A stretch of DNA of 64,000 nucleotides from Cranoglanis bouderius (lineage: Eukaryota > Chordata > Actinopteri > Siluriformes > Cranoglanididae), in contig CM042551.1 in NCBI GenBank assembly GCA_023630585.1, forward strand, positions 20,274,501 to 20,338,500, written 5' to 3'. Numbering within the stretch: the first letter of the stretch is position 1; every line of letters starts with the position of its first letter. Below, piece by piece: positions 13,833 through 28,408 of the stretch. A model generated the notes under the pieces. That model saw only the letters and a list, made by a program, of their open reading frames with translations, was not told where the DNA came from and made no database searches. Both the position numbers and the translations under genes were made by a program.

Positions 13833-16800
13833 TGTCTTACCCTTCTCCATCAGGTTCCAGGATAATAGCGAGCTCAGACAGCAGTAAGCCAGACAGAAAA
13901 TGCTGCTGGCGAAAGGGTACGGACAGCTCGAACATACTGACTACACCCTGATCCTGCACCGGACATGAGAATGCTGAACTCTGGAAACAAGTGAGAGAGA
14001 GAGCAAGAGCGAGAGAGAGAGAGAGAGAGAGAGCAATGTGGGAAACTTTCATAGTCTGTCAGAACAGTAGGAGGATCTAAACTGTCCATCAAACAAATGG
14101 GCGTACAGTCATCAGCAAGGTATGATTTATTATTTGCACAAATAAAATGTATGCTGCCGTTTTTGGCGTGGCATCACTGGAGGAAGGAGTGTGTGGAGTT
14201 CAGAATCTTATCAGATAATCTGCATCTGAGCCACACATTTTTTTCTTCACTGCTCAACCCTCCTCGTTCAACTTCATCCTCCTCCCCAACTACTGATGAC
14301 TTTGCCACATTCTTTGACAAGATTAGCAAAATCTGCCAATCCTTCCCTCCTACCCCATTCCTACACTACACAATCACTCTTCCCTTCCCTTATCACCCTT
14401 TCCTCCTCATTCTACAGAAGACACCTTGCAGATGATCTTGTCCAGCAATCCTACCTCCTACCCACTGGATCCCAACTCGTACACAATGCTCCAAACTATC
14501 TAGCAAGACCCCCTTCCCTTCATCACTTCCACTGTAAATGACACCATAACGGCTGCACCCTCACTAACATAGCACCCTGCTCTGCACTAAGCTCCCTTCA
14601 AGGCTCTAGCATGGATTTTTTTACAGACTGGACTAGGGCTGGGCGGTATGACGGTATATACCGTCACCGCGGAATAAAATGTCTACCGTTACAGATTTTT
14701 CTATTCCGTGTATACCGCGAAATGCAAATAAGTGGGCGTGGTTTACTTTGTGCGTAGCGCTCCCGCACGTGAGAACGATCGAGAAGCTGTACATAAGAGT
14801 AGCTGTGAGAGGAAAAACATGGAGGAAGATAAGCACGCTGGCGAAGAAGTCCCACAAACCAATCCTGAGCAGGAGGAGGAACTTGTTATGAAAAGAGGCG
14901 CGACATCGGTGGTATGGACGTGGTTCGGGTTTACAAAATCTGACAAAGAGCAGAAAAACGTTATTTGCAAACTGTGTCCTGCAAATGTTCCCGCTAGCAG
15001 CGGTAGCACAAGTAACCTGTTTTGTCATCTTAAAATTAAATGTCGTCAAAGCATACAATTGATTTACAGTTGATTTACCAGAATGACTATTTTTTTACGT
15101 GATATACATCATTACCATGAAATAAAATTTCTCATTCCGTGAAATACATTTTTGGTCATACTGCCCACCCCTAGACTGGACCAAAGATCTCTGAGGGTAC
15201 AAGTAAGTCATTTATCTAAAAGCGTCATCTGTGGCTTTTGGATTTTAATCAGAGCTTGATTAAAGGAGAAAACTTATATGGTTCTTTGCCAACTATTATA
15301 TGACCAATATACTGATTTAAACTTGAATGGGCAACTGAAATAATTAATAAAAATGTAGTTAACCTAAACTAACCTAATGCCCTCCACACTGATTCTGTAA
15401 GAAACAGCTCCACGGAGCAGATTGGAAAGAGAAAACTGGCTGCAACTGACCAGCTTGTTAAACTACATTAATGACTGGCAGCATAAACACATTTTTAATT
15501 TTCTGCATTTATCCATCAGTTCAAAAACAGGTCACACACATCAAGAAAATTCATCTCTGCAACCTGGTCCAAAAAATAGTTTCACTATTTACATCGATCA
15601 GTCATAACATTAAAACCACCTGCCTAATATTGTGTAGATCCCCCTTGTGCCGGCAAAACAGCTCTGACCCGTCGAGGCATGGACTCCACAAGACCTCTGA
15701 AGGTGTGCTTCACGCAGCCCCATACACAGCAAGTTACGATGCACTGTGTGTTCTGACACCTTTCTCAAGCCTTTTTTCATAACTTTTTTAGCAATTTGGA
15801 CCAGACGGGATTGGACCAGGCGGGCTAGCCTGGAACACCCCACGAGACCTGCCGTTTTGGAGATGCTCTGACCCAGTTGTCTAGCCATCACAATTTGGCC
15901 CTTGTCAAAGTCACTCAGATCCTTATGATTGCCCATTTTTCATGTTTCCAAAACATCAACTTCAAGAACTGACTCTTCCCTAGCTGCCTAATATATCCCA
16001 CCCCTTGACAGGTGCCATTGTAACGAGATAATCAATGTTATTCACGTCACCTGTCAGTGGTTTTAATGTTATGGCTGATCGGTGCATAAGTATGATTTAA
16101 AAGCAACAACCGTATCCAGCTTGCTATTGGAAATGCATTTAAACTGATAAATTCATTCTGCTAAAAACACTGCGCTGTATATATTCGTTACCTCACACAA
16201 GTAGTTGGAATATTGCAGTGCATTGCCAAGTTTTTGCCAATCTTTTCACTTCACTTTTTTGAAGTATTTCTACCACATCCCACAGGTGCTCTACTGGATT
16301 CAGATCTGGTGACTGGGGAGTTTACTAAAGTACACTGTCATATTCATGGAACAGGTTTGAGACGACTAGTGCTTTGTGACATAGCGTATTATAAGTAGCC
16401 ATTAGAAGATTTTGGCCATAAAGGGATGCGCATGTTCAGCAATAATGCTGAGATATGCTGGCATTCAACCAATGCTTGATTGGTATTAAGGGGCTCGATG
16501 TGTGCCAGAAAACACCAGCAGCCTCTTGACAACTGTTGACAAAGGCAGGTTGGGTCCATGGATTCATGCTGCTGACACCTAATTCTGACATTTTTCCAAT
16601 CTTCCATTGCACAGTTTGGTGAGTCTGTGCCCACTGCAGCCTCAGGTTCCTGTTCTTGGATGACAGGAGTGGAACCTGATGTGGTCTTGTGCTGTTGTAA
16701 TGCATCAGCTTCATGGCTTGAGCATTTTGTGCATTCTGAGATGCTTTTCTGCTCAATATGGTTGTAAAGAGTGGTTATTTGAGTTACCATAGCCTTCTTG

Positions 16801-17285
16801 TCAGCTCTGTGTAAACTCTACAGACTGCTGTGTATGAAAATTAGCAGGTTAAAACCAGCCCACCTGGCACCAACAACCATTCCATGGTCAAAGCCACAGA
16901 GATCACATTTTTTCCCCATGAATTTTGAACATAAAACTGGCTGATGGCTTAGAATATCTCAATTCAAATGTTGTTTATCACTCACCCCAATTCACTTACC
17001 ACTGTTGCCAGAATTATGGCTCCATGATTGGCACATACCATACACAGAAAATTAATCATTGCATTTTTCTGGCTATTGTCAACACAGGGTAAAGGAGTGT
17101 GTCTATGTACCTGAGAGGTGGTGGAGGAGGTTGAAGGTGATGGAGAGGATGGAGGGCTGAAGGTGGCACATGGCAGGTTGAGAGTGACGTAGTGCTCATG
17201 ACTGCATACTATACGCATGAAGTCCAGCCTCAAAGCCATCAGAGAGCTTGGGTTCTGTGTTGTGTGCAGTTTATTGGAAATCTAA

Positions 17286-17345
<60 letters not shown>

Positions 17346-17533
17346 TTGTCGTTCAAATATACGGTCAATAAGAATGCAAGAGTGAATGTTTCGTGCGCAT
17401 GCTTTGTAGTATGCACCTGTTTACAGTAGGTGCGGATGAGGTTAAACACAAATCCCCGATCAAGGAGAGACAGCAAGTCATTGAGGAAGAAGGCCAGGCT
17501 GCTGTTTAATCTTTCCACAAGCTCAACATCCTG

Positions 17534-17593
<60 letters not shown>

Positions 17594-18245
17594 AGAGTTA
17601 GAGAGAGACAAGTACTATTCCTGCTTATTCACTGAACTAGGCTTAGACATGAGATCTTCACTGCAAAAGTTCATCTACAATCACTACCTTGTGGTGTCTG
17701 CTGCCGATATCTGCACTGATGGCGCATACCAAGGCAGCAATGTCGTCCACAAAGCGGTCAGGAAAACGCTGACGTCGTGGCAAGTCCAGCTTGGAAGTAA
17801 GGAAAAGGTGATGAGCCATACTCTTCACCTGAGAGAGAGAGAGACGAGAGAGAGAAAAAATTCAAATTCAAAAAACAAACGTGTGCACAATTAATAAATG
17901 CATTCCACTGATGATTTGTGTAGATTTCTCTTTTCCAAAAACATAAATATAACCCAGGCTTTGATAATCAGGTAATTTCACTGCAACACCATAGCAAATG
18001 AAACAACAATACCATAGAAAATAACCATAAGAAATAACAAGATGGATGCTGACAAGTCACTGTCTGAAGAAAACAAAAGTTGCTGACTTCTTCGACTAAC
18101 TATATTACATTCTTTACAGTGAGATTTGGTGTTTTATGATACAGCCATCAACATCTAGCATAAAGTGAAGACCTCTCTCTATGGCACGATCCAGAGGTTA
18201 AACTACTGGTGATTTTTATTTAATTCTTTAACAGACTTGAAAATT

Positions 18246-18297
<52 letters not shown>

Positions 18298-21200
18298 CTA
18301 CCATGAGCTGGAAGAAAAACCAGGCTTGCTGCAGCGCTGCCTCTCTCACTGTGCTGGTACTCACCACCCACTGCAGAGCCAGCTCCTCATGCAACAGCTG
18401 GGCAGAGAGAGCACTAATTAACTTAGACACACACTTGCACACATATAACAAATCCATGCACCCTCTCCACATACACACATACAAACCCCATCTCAGCCCG
18501 CACTGCCACTTAGTGACATGAAAGGAATGATGAGATGAACATGAGATATGAAAGAAAACAAAATAGAGTGAATTTTACCTTCCTGGGCATGTGTTTCAAA
18601 GGTGGTGCGTGTAAGGAGGTGCTCTCGACGAACGCCGACATGCGGTTAGCAGCCCTTTCACTGGCCTGCTGCAGTGGCCATGGTGAATGAGCATGGGGAG
18701 GATGAGGAGGGTGAAAGAAAAAAATGGAAATGATGAAAGGAAGTGCATGCACTGATGAACACCAGGAAATTTGGTAAACACAAATACCAAAGGGGAAGAC
18801 AACTGAAAAAATGATTAGGTTAAGAAAAGCATCGTACATAGAAGATTAGCAGAGACCTGCTGATCCAAATATCTACTTCCATCTACTTTTGCAAAAGTTA
18901 GTGTAGATATTTATCAACTACATGTACGGTTTACATGAGGAGTTCATCATATGATTTGAAGAAAACAATTATCCATGAAAAAAAATGACAGTCACATTTA
19001 AAACAACTTATTTTAACCCTCACACATTTCTAATTGTCTTGACTAGATATAGAATGGGCTGATTTATATATTGTATACTCTATATTGTAAGACTACTGTA
19101 TGTTGACTGACATCACTAAAAAAAAAAGAGCAAGAAAAAGAGCACTGAAAGAATAGGGATGAGAAGGCGATGAAGACTGGACATGGAGACATAAATACAA
19201 CCCCCACCCATACCAACAAACATCCATACACACCCCAAAACTCCTCTCACACACAAACAGACTCAGCAGAGGAATCATATGGGGTAAAATGGGGTATAAG
19301 GTTGTATGATTAAGAGGGGCTGATATAGGGGTATTGTTAATAGAGCAGTAGGGTGTAAAAGTAGTAAAGGATTTACAGGACATTGAAGCAGCAACATTGG
19401 AGTGGACATGATCTTTGCGCATAAGATATTACCAGGATAATAGGGGATGGTAGGGGTTGGTAGGACAATAGTGGATGATAAAGGAATATAAGGTATTAAT
19501 AGGAAATGGTTTGGAGATGACGGGGTTATAAGGTATTAATAGGACAATGATGGGTGATAAAAGGGTTATAAGGTATTAATAGGACAATGGTGGGTGATGA
19601 CGGGGTATAAGTTATTAATTTGGACAATAGTGGATAATAATGGGGTTATAAGGTATTAATAGGACAATGGTGGGTGGTGACAGGGTATAAGTTATTAATT
19701 TGGACAACAGTTGATAATAATGGGGTTATAAGGTATTAATAGGACAATGGTGGGGTGACAATGGGGTATAAGCTATTAATAGGACCATTTTGGGGTGATA
19801 CTCGCATATGGGGTAAGTATCAGCACCTGCTTTAGCTCACAGCTGGAGTTGGGGTTCCGACGGAGCACAGCTCTGGAGCCCCCAGGAGCGTAAGCAGAGT
19901 TTACCCAGGAGTGAGAGCGGTCTATTCCCTGCTTATTCACCGGTCACAAACACAAACACACAGCAGCACAGGAGACAAAGTCAGCTGGATACTCATCAGT
20001 AAGTGAGGGGAAAAAGCAGAAACTGGACTTATGAACAGGACATTTGGGAGAAGGCATAGAGGAGGATTATAAGTTGTAAAATCTTCAGCACTGTAATGCA
20101 TAGTTCCACATAGGAAGCAACTCAACTGCATTCAGCAGTCAGCAGAGGAAGAGTCTGCTCCTTTCATCCCACATAAACAGGAAAAGCAATGGGAGGGCAG
20201 GAAAAATGCATTAAATCTGTGGTGGCTCAATGGTTAAGGCTCTGGGTTGCTGATCAGACGGTTGGGGGTTCAAGTCCCAGCACCACCAAGCTGCCACTGT
20301 TGGGCCCTTGAGCAAGGCCCTTAACCTTCTCTGCCCCAGGGGTGCCGTATCATGGCTGACCCTGCGCTCTGACCCTAGCTTCCTAACAAGCTGGGATATG
20401 CAAAGAAAAGAATTTCACTGTGCTGTAATGTATATGACATAAAGACATAAAGGCTTCTTATTATTAAATCTATACTCCTAAAACAACAATTTTGGATTTA
20501 GAATAAATATATAAATTATTGAAAGGGCCAATGGGAGAATGGGCCTATGGGAGAAGAGAGAAAGATGCCCACCTTGCTGCCAATAATCCTCTTTACTTCA
20601 TCATCAGGTGAGGTAGGTGTGGATGCCAGGTCAGGGTTAGAGTTGCTGATGCTCTTGGAGCGGGACAGGAGCAGACTGCTGGGGCGGGCAGTTGCCCGGG
20701 ACAACGTTGCATATTGGATAGGAAGCTCATAGGAAGATCCACTCACTGTGCAAAAAAGTGGGGTGTTAACAACCTTCCACCTTTCAAAACCTGTCCACAT
20801 ATGTCTACTTGCCCTAGTCTCAGTTGGTCAATTTCTGAACATATGTAGGAACACTGCTGCAGTTGTGCTTTAGGCTGCTTACACAATGACTATATGGTTT
20901 AGCTTGAACTGGGGATCAAGGAATTTTAATGTATAGGATACAAAAGTGAACAAATAAGGGCTAACCAATCAGATCCACATTCCCCCATGTATATCTAACT
21001 TTAATCATGCTTTCCTTTGAAGGCAATACAGTGGATATAAAAAGTCTACCAAAAGTACAGTGGATATAAAAAGTCTACCAAAAATACAGTGGATATAAAG
21101 GCCATCATCAACAAGTGTAGAAAATGGAGCACCACAGTGACATCAAGAACAGGACATCCCTCCAAAATGTATAAAAGGAGAAGACAAAAACTTACCAAGG

Positions 21201-24200
21201 AGGCTGTCAAGAGACCTATGGCAACATTAAAGGAGCTGCAGGAATATCTGACAAGTACTGATTACTCAGAGCATGTGACAACAATCTCTCATATTCTTCA
21301 CAGGTCCGGGCTATGGGGTAGGGTGGATAGACGGAAGCCCTTTCTCACAAAAAAACAACTAAATGACCCCAAACCATGTGGCAACATGTGTTATGGTCTG
21401 ATGAGACCAATTCCAAAAGATATGTTTGGTGCAAAAAATATATTTTTTTTAAAAACACCACCAAAAGAACACCATACCCACGGTGAAGCATGGTGGTGGC
21501 AGCATCATGCTTTAGAGTTGCTTTTCTTCAGCAAGAACTGGGGCTTTTATGAAGGTGGAGGGAATCATGAATAGCTATAAATTCCAGCCGATTTTAGTGT
21601 CACAAAGCGAACCTTAGGGACCCACTTTGATTAGTGTGAAGTAAGCTAGTAAGCTGAAGATGAAAAGGAATTTCACCTTTCAGCACGACAATGACCCAAA
21701 CCATACATTAAATTAACAAAGAAATGGCTTAAACAAAAGAAGATCAATGTTTTTGAATGATCTAGCCAGAGCACCGACCTAAATCCAACAAAAAATCTGT
21801 GGGGTGACCTGAAGCAGGCTGTGCACAGGAGACACCCTGCTTGATCCAATTTGATGGATCTAGAATGCTTTTGCAAGAACGAGTGGGAAAATATTACCAA
21901 GTCAAGGTGTGCCATGCTGATAAGACTCTTACTCAAAACGACTCTGAGTGGTGTAATAAAATCAAAAAGTGCTTCAACAAAGTATTACTTTAGGGGTGTG
22001 CACACTTATGCAACTAGGTTATTTTTTATTTTTATTTTTTCCCTAAAAAAGTTCCTGGTTGTTTTTCACTTTATTTATATACTTTTCAATTTCACATTAA
22101 ATGTGGAAAAAGAACTGACATGATTTATCTTAGTGTCATTCTTTTACTTCACAAAAAAACTTCAATTTTAACAGGGGTGTGTAGACTTGTTATATACACT
22201 GTAAATCTAACCCAGTGAGTACAGTTAAGTGTGCTGGCACAGTTTGGTCAGATGGCTCACCAGTAGGGGGTGACACAGGCTCAGTGGTGGGCAGATGGAA
22301 GCAGTAGTGGATATAAGAAGCCAAGAGACTGTTGCGTCCATGCTGATCTTGGTTCCCCTCCAGATTCTTATGAATTTGGTTGACCAGGAGTGCCATAGCC
22401 TCGAAGGCTGCACGGCCCAAGTTCACTGTAGAGGGGTTGGAGGTCAGAATGAGTTTAGGAAGAAGAACAGTATGATGAAATGTAAAGAAATACAAGGGAT
22501 TAAAGGAGTGCACACCAATCTGGCCGGCGATGACAGGAGGGTGGACGATGAGGAGGATGAGTTTGTTCAGAAGCTGGTGCAGGAAGCGTACACAGGTATC
22601 CAACAGTGCTGACTTCAGGGCTGCCATGGTGGCTTTCAGCTCAGCCTCCACATTGGCCTCGGTGATGATCACATCCTTCAGTCGGAACGGGAAAGAGTAC
22701 TCCTCTAAGACATACGCCAGGGTGAAGAACTTATCCAGGTATGGGTCCTACACACACACACACAAACACACACAAACACACACATACACACACATACACA
22801 CACATACACACACACACACAGATGAATTAAGTAACAGCTTCAATTCATCACAGAGACCTTGTCCTGAGTAAGTGCATAAACTGCCATCTATATTTGATAC
22901 CTGAGTGTGGACAGAGGAAGCAGCTGTCACCTCTACATTGAACACTCCTTTGTGATTGTCCACCCACTTCATTCCTGGAAGCTGTACCTAAAACACACAC
23001 AAACAACCACAAATCCATACATACGAACACACATCTTACTTACATTCAGACCAAAGATAAAAATGACCCTGAACCAACATTCTTACATCAGGGGTGAGGA
23101 CAGAGTAGCTGGCTGGAGGTTTCTCCACAGACACAGGCAGGCTGAAGGATCCTGTGCGCAGACGGCCATGCTGCATCAGAGGAATCCACTGTGGAGAAGA
23201 ACACAGTCTCTCATAACCTGACCATATCAACAGCTTAAACTTATAGACCTACAGTCCACTCCGAAACTATTGGAACGGCAAGGCCAATTCATTTGATTTT
23301 GAATCCCATAGACTGAAGACATTTGCGTTTGAGACCAAAAGATGAATATGACAAGAGTTTAGAAATTCAGATTTTATTTCCTGGTATTTATACGTAGACA
23401 TGTTAAACGAAATAGAACATAGCACATTTTGTATCAGACCATACAATTTGTAGGTGAGCAAAAATACTGACAGGTGTTTCTTGTTAGCCAGCTGTGACCT
23501 GTTAGATTGATTGCTTAAATACTAAATAGCTCTGAACATCTACTCTTAGTTTCACCTGTGAAGACTGCATTTGTTGATAAAAATGGATAAGTCAGTATGA
23601 TGATCAGAGAGCTGTCTATGGGAAAAAAGCAAGCCTGAGAAAAGAGGGAAAATCAATCAGACACTGCACAAATATTAGGCATAGTCGATATAACAATTTG
23701 GAATGTCCTGAGAAACCACTGGTGTACTGAGCAACAGACCGAATGGGTCGAGGAAAAACCCAAAAACAACAGTCAGTGACATCAAAAACGATGAAGGCAT
23801 CACAATCCACCATTCGAAGAAGACTTTGAGACCAGAAATATATAGGCCGTACCACAAGATGCAAACCACTTATCAACAGTAAGAATCAGAAAGCCAGAAT
23901 GGAATTCACAAAGAAATACAGAGATGAGCCACAAAAGTTCTGGAACCAAGATTAACCTCTCCCAAAGTGATGGAAAGGGCAAAGTATAGAGAAAGAAAGG
24001 ATCTGCTCATGATCCAAAACAAACAAGCTCATCTGTGAAACGTGGTGAAGGTAGTGTCATGGCTGTTTCTGGAGCAGGCTGACTAATCTTTATTGAAGTT
24101 GTAACTCATGATGGTCGGAGCAGAAGGAATTCAGACGTTTACAGAAACAATTTGTCCGCCAATTTACAGAGAAATACATCCAAATTAATCTGGAGGAACT

Positions 24201-27200
24201 CATGCAGCAAGACAATGATCCATCTTTTGATCTCAAACCCAAATGTCTTTGGTGTATAAGCAATTGATTTGGCCTTGCCGTTCCAATAGTTTCATGGGGG
24301 ACTGTACAGCCGTGGCCAAAAGTTTTGAGAATGACACAAATATTAATTTTACAAAGTCTGCTGCCTCAGTTTTTATGATGGCAATTTGCATATACTCCAG
24401 AATGTTATGAAGAGTGATCAGATGAATTGCAATTAATTTCAAAGTCCCTCTTTGCCATGAAAATGAACTTAATCCCAAAAAAACATGTCCACTGCATTTC
24501 AGCCCTTCCACAAAAGGACCAGCTGACATCATGTCAGTGATTCTCTCGTTAACACAGGTGAGAGTGTTAACGAGGACAAGGCTGGAGATCACTCTGTCAT
24601 GCTGATTGAGTTAGAATAACAGACTGGAAGCTTTAAAAGGAGGGTGGTGCTTGAAATTATTGTTCTTCCTCTGTTAACTATGGTTACCTGCAAGGAAACA
24701 CGTGCAGCCATCATTGCTTTGCACAAAAAGGGATTCACAGGCAAGGATATTGCTGCTAGTAAGATTGCACCTAAATCAACCATTTATCGGATCATCAAGA
24801 CCTTCAAGGAGAGAGGTTCAACTGTTGTGAAGAAGGCTTCAGGGCGCCCAAGAAAGTCCAGCAAGCGCCAGGACCGTCTCCTAAAGTTGATTCAGCTGCG
24901 GGATCGGGGCACCACCAGTGCAGAGCTTGCTCAGGAATGGCAGCAGGCAGGTGTGAGTGCGTCTGCACGCACAGTAAGGCGAAGACTTTTGGAGGATGGC
25001 CTGGTGTCAAGAAGGGCAGCAAAGAAGCCACTTCTCTCCAGGAAAAACATCAGGGACAGACTGCTATTCTGCAAAAAGTACAGGGATTGGACTGCTGAGG
25101 ACTGGGGTAATGTCATTTTCTCTGATGAATCCCCTTTCTGATTGTTTGGGGCATCTGGAAAAAAGCTTGTCCGGAGAAGAAAAGGTGAGCGCTACCATCA
25201 GTCCTGTGTCATGCCAACAGTAAAGCATCCTGAGACCACTCATGTGTGGGGTTGCTTCTCAGCCAAGGGAGTGAGCTCACTCACAATTTTGCCTAAGAAC
25301 ACAGCCATGAATAAAGAATGGTACAAAAACATCCTCAGAGAGCAACTTCTCCCAACCATCCAAGAACAGTTTGGTGATGAACAATGCCTTTTCCAGCATG
25401 ATGGGGCACCTTGCCACAAGGCAAAAGTGATAACGAAATGTCTCGGGGAACAAAACATCGACATTTTGGGTCCATGGCCAGGAAACTCCCCAGACCTTAA
25501 TCCCATTGAGAATTTGTGGTCAATCCTCAAGAGGCGGGTGGACAAACAAAAACCCACAAACTCTGACAAACTCCAAGCATTGATTATGCAAGAATGGGCT
25601 GCCATCAGTCAGGATGTGGCCCAGAAGTTGATTGACAGCATGCCAGGGCGAATTGCAGAGGTCTTGAAAAAGAAGGGTCAACACTGCAAATATTGACTCT
25701 TTACATAAACTTCATGTAATTGTCAATAAAAGCCATTGACACTTATGAAATGCTTGTGATTATACTTCAGTAACAGTAACATCTGACAAAAAGATCTAAA
25801 AACACTGAAGCAGTAGACTTTGTAAAAATTAATATTTGTGTCATTCTCAAAACTTTTGGCCATGGCTGTATAACATATGTGGTACACCAATATGTCTGAG
25901 AAAACCATTCTTTGGGCCTTGGTCATGAAGGTGTGGTCATGGGAAGGCAAGAATGAGCTCTTACAGTGTAGCCCACAGGCGTCTCGAGCAGAGTGTTCTG
26001 TTTGGGTTGACAACTGATGTGGTAGAAGGTGAACAGCAGGTGGTGGTTGTCAGTGAGGTTAGCAGGAATTTTCATCTTCACCTCCTCATAGAATTCAGGA
26101 GACCTGGGAAAAGAAAGTGTGAATACTGGTGTGTGAGAAACTGAGAGATTATAAAAGTTCCATTCCTTCATTCATTCATCTTCAGTAATCACTTAAGGGC
26201 CCTTACTTGTCATGGTAGATCACTGGTGTGTATGCCTCTTTGCTGAACTCTGCACAACTGGATTTTCCAAATATGACCTGTTTCAGAAAAAAAAAAAATG
26301 CAATATCAAGGCACCTAATGCTGGAACCAGCATATTTATACAGTACATCACATCACGTACAATTTACAAAGATAACACTTTTCTAAAAACAAAATAGCAG
26401 ATGCTATCAAGAGTAATTCTGCTGACAATGTAACTTTACACCATATTTCTCAGACATCTTAGCACAGACTAGTCAGGACTTAAATCTAGAGCTGTGTACA
26501 CATCATCTACAACCTATCCAGCAACTTTCTGGTTGTTAGGTTCTCCCGCTCTCGCTACGCCGCAAATGAAGCGTAGCCTACTTCCGCATTCCACGGAGCG
26601 CATTCCAGCTCCATTCAAAAGGACTCTCGTTTTGTTTACCTCGGCCATGTGCTTTTGTTTTTGTGTTGCGTGATGTCTCTGCCCCCGTTTCATCATTGGT
26701 TCTCCGTTTAATGTGATTGTGTCCAGGTGTCTTTGATTTGGTATTTGATTTTCTGTGTGTTTAAATACGCCGCTCCGTTTCCGCTTCGGGGCGGAGTATT
26801 GATTTTGTATGCATGTATTTGTGATTTTGAATGATGTTTGAAAGCATCTTCGTATTCGTGGTTCCCAGACCACTTCCTTGTCTCGTATGTTTTTCCCGTC
26901 TTTTGGATTACTGCTCCTTTGGATTATTACTGACTCTGTGGATTATTGCCTTGTTTGGATTACTGCATTTGTGGATTGCTGCCTTTTTTGATTAATAAAC
27001 GTTTCTGCATGTACTGACGTCTCCCCAGCGCATGCATCCTGACTCCCTCGTCCTTCCTATCCCCGGTGTCGTAACACTGGTTTTTGTTCACATTTGAGTC
27101 TATCAGAACTTTGCAAAACCCAGGCATTTCTAATCATTCAGGTTTACAGAACACTGGTCTGGTAAATCTTTGAAACAAATAAAACTGCATGTGGAAGGGT

Positions 27201-28175
27201 TTTTTGAATTCTCTAGTATCACAAGTTGCACATTGCTTATAATGATTTGTTTATTGAAATGAAATTGAGTTACTAATTTGTGGGGGGGAAAACATAATTT
27301 GAGTGAACTGCAAAACCTTCTTGGCACGTCTCAGAGAGAGTATATGGTTATATTGGGAAGTTGTGCCCCAGGAGCAGCAGTAAATTCAGATCTAAACAAG
27401 ATGGAACAAGACTAGGAAAGCCTAGTTACTGCCAGACCATAGTCCGCTGTTCAAGTCATCACCAAAGCAATAATAAAAATGCAGCAAAACAGTGCTTGGT
27501 GCTCATTCTATCGTGGATTAAGTATATTTAATCCACGATAGAATGCAGGACGTGTAGAACGAGAGCAGAAAAACGGTATCCATGAACATGTGAAGCATGC
27601 AGACAGACAGTGTTCTCTGTGCGAGAGCACATCTCCTTGGCTAGCACTCAGAGGTGATGCGTGCAATCTTTGTTTGCTCTCGCTCAGCAGAGCCAAAACT
27701 CTGTTCACAAGTGGAGTTGATTTATGGTAGTTGGAATGTGCTCCAAAGAATTGCTGACTCCTCTACTCTTACGAGTGCACTAATTATGCCAAATCCTGTC
27801 TATATAATTACACATTTAAATAACAACAACAAAACATCAGAACATTTCAACAGTCACTGTTTGACAGATAAAACTATAGACATTAATCTCCAGAAACAAC
27901 AATGTACACACATGATACAGAACTTAACCAACAGTTTAGAAATGAAAAACTACACAGTGACTCTTTGGTCTGTAGACGTCCTAATGAGCACATAGTAGTG
28001 CACTACACTGGGTGTTCAAAACATTATTTGACTTTTATAGTGCACTTAGACAGGGAGTACAAATCCAAATGGGATTAAGCCTACAGTATAAGTCTAGTTT
28101 TCATAAGAAAGCATTGAAATTGTCTTTCAATGAGCCTTCTCTATGAAAGTGACCAATCATAGGAGAGGATGCATC

Positions 28176-28222
<47 letters not shown>

Positions 28223-28354
28223 CTCACAGGCATGGCTTGGTTGGGGTCCTCTCCTGCCATGAACTGCACCTTTACGGCAATGTTCCGTACAGAACCCTGT
28301 CTACTGCTGAAGTTAAGACTCTGAGGATATACATACAGCAGATTCCTACAGGGA

Positions 28355-28408
<54 letters not shown>

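Noticed and set aside
14732..15073. Longer start for the BED-finger ORF at 14732
   Set aside because: The additional residues come from the near-terminal part of the MITE and look non-coding. The ATG at 14819 gives a usual acidic start for such proteins.
19437..19800. Direct repeats that could suggest a CRISPR array
   Set aside because: Units are about 40 bp without unique spacers and the genome is a vertebrate, so it is a minisatellite.
20215..20300. Possible tRNA gene (A-box and B-box-like motifs)
   Set aside because: No cloverleaf can be closed and a typical SINE body follows, so it is a tRNA-derived SINE.
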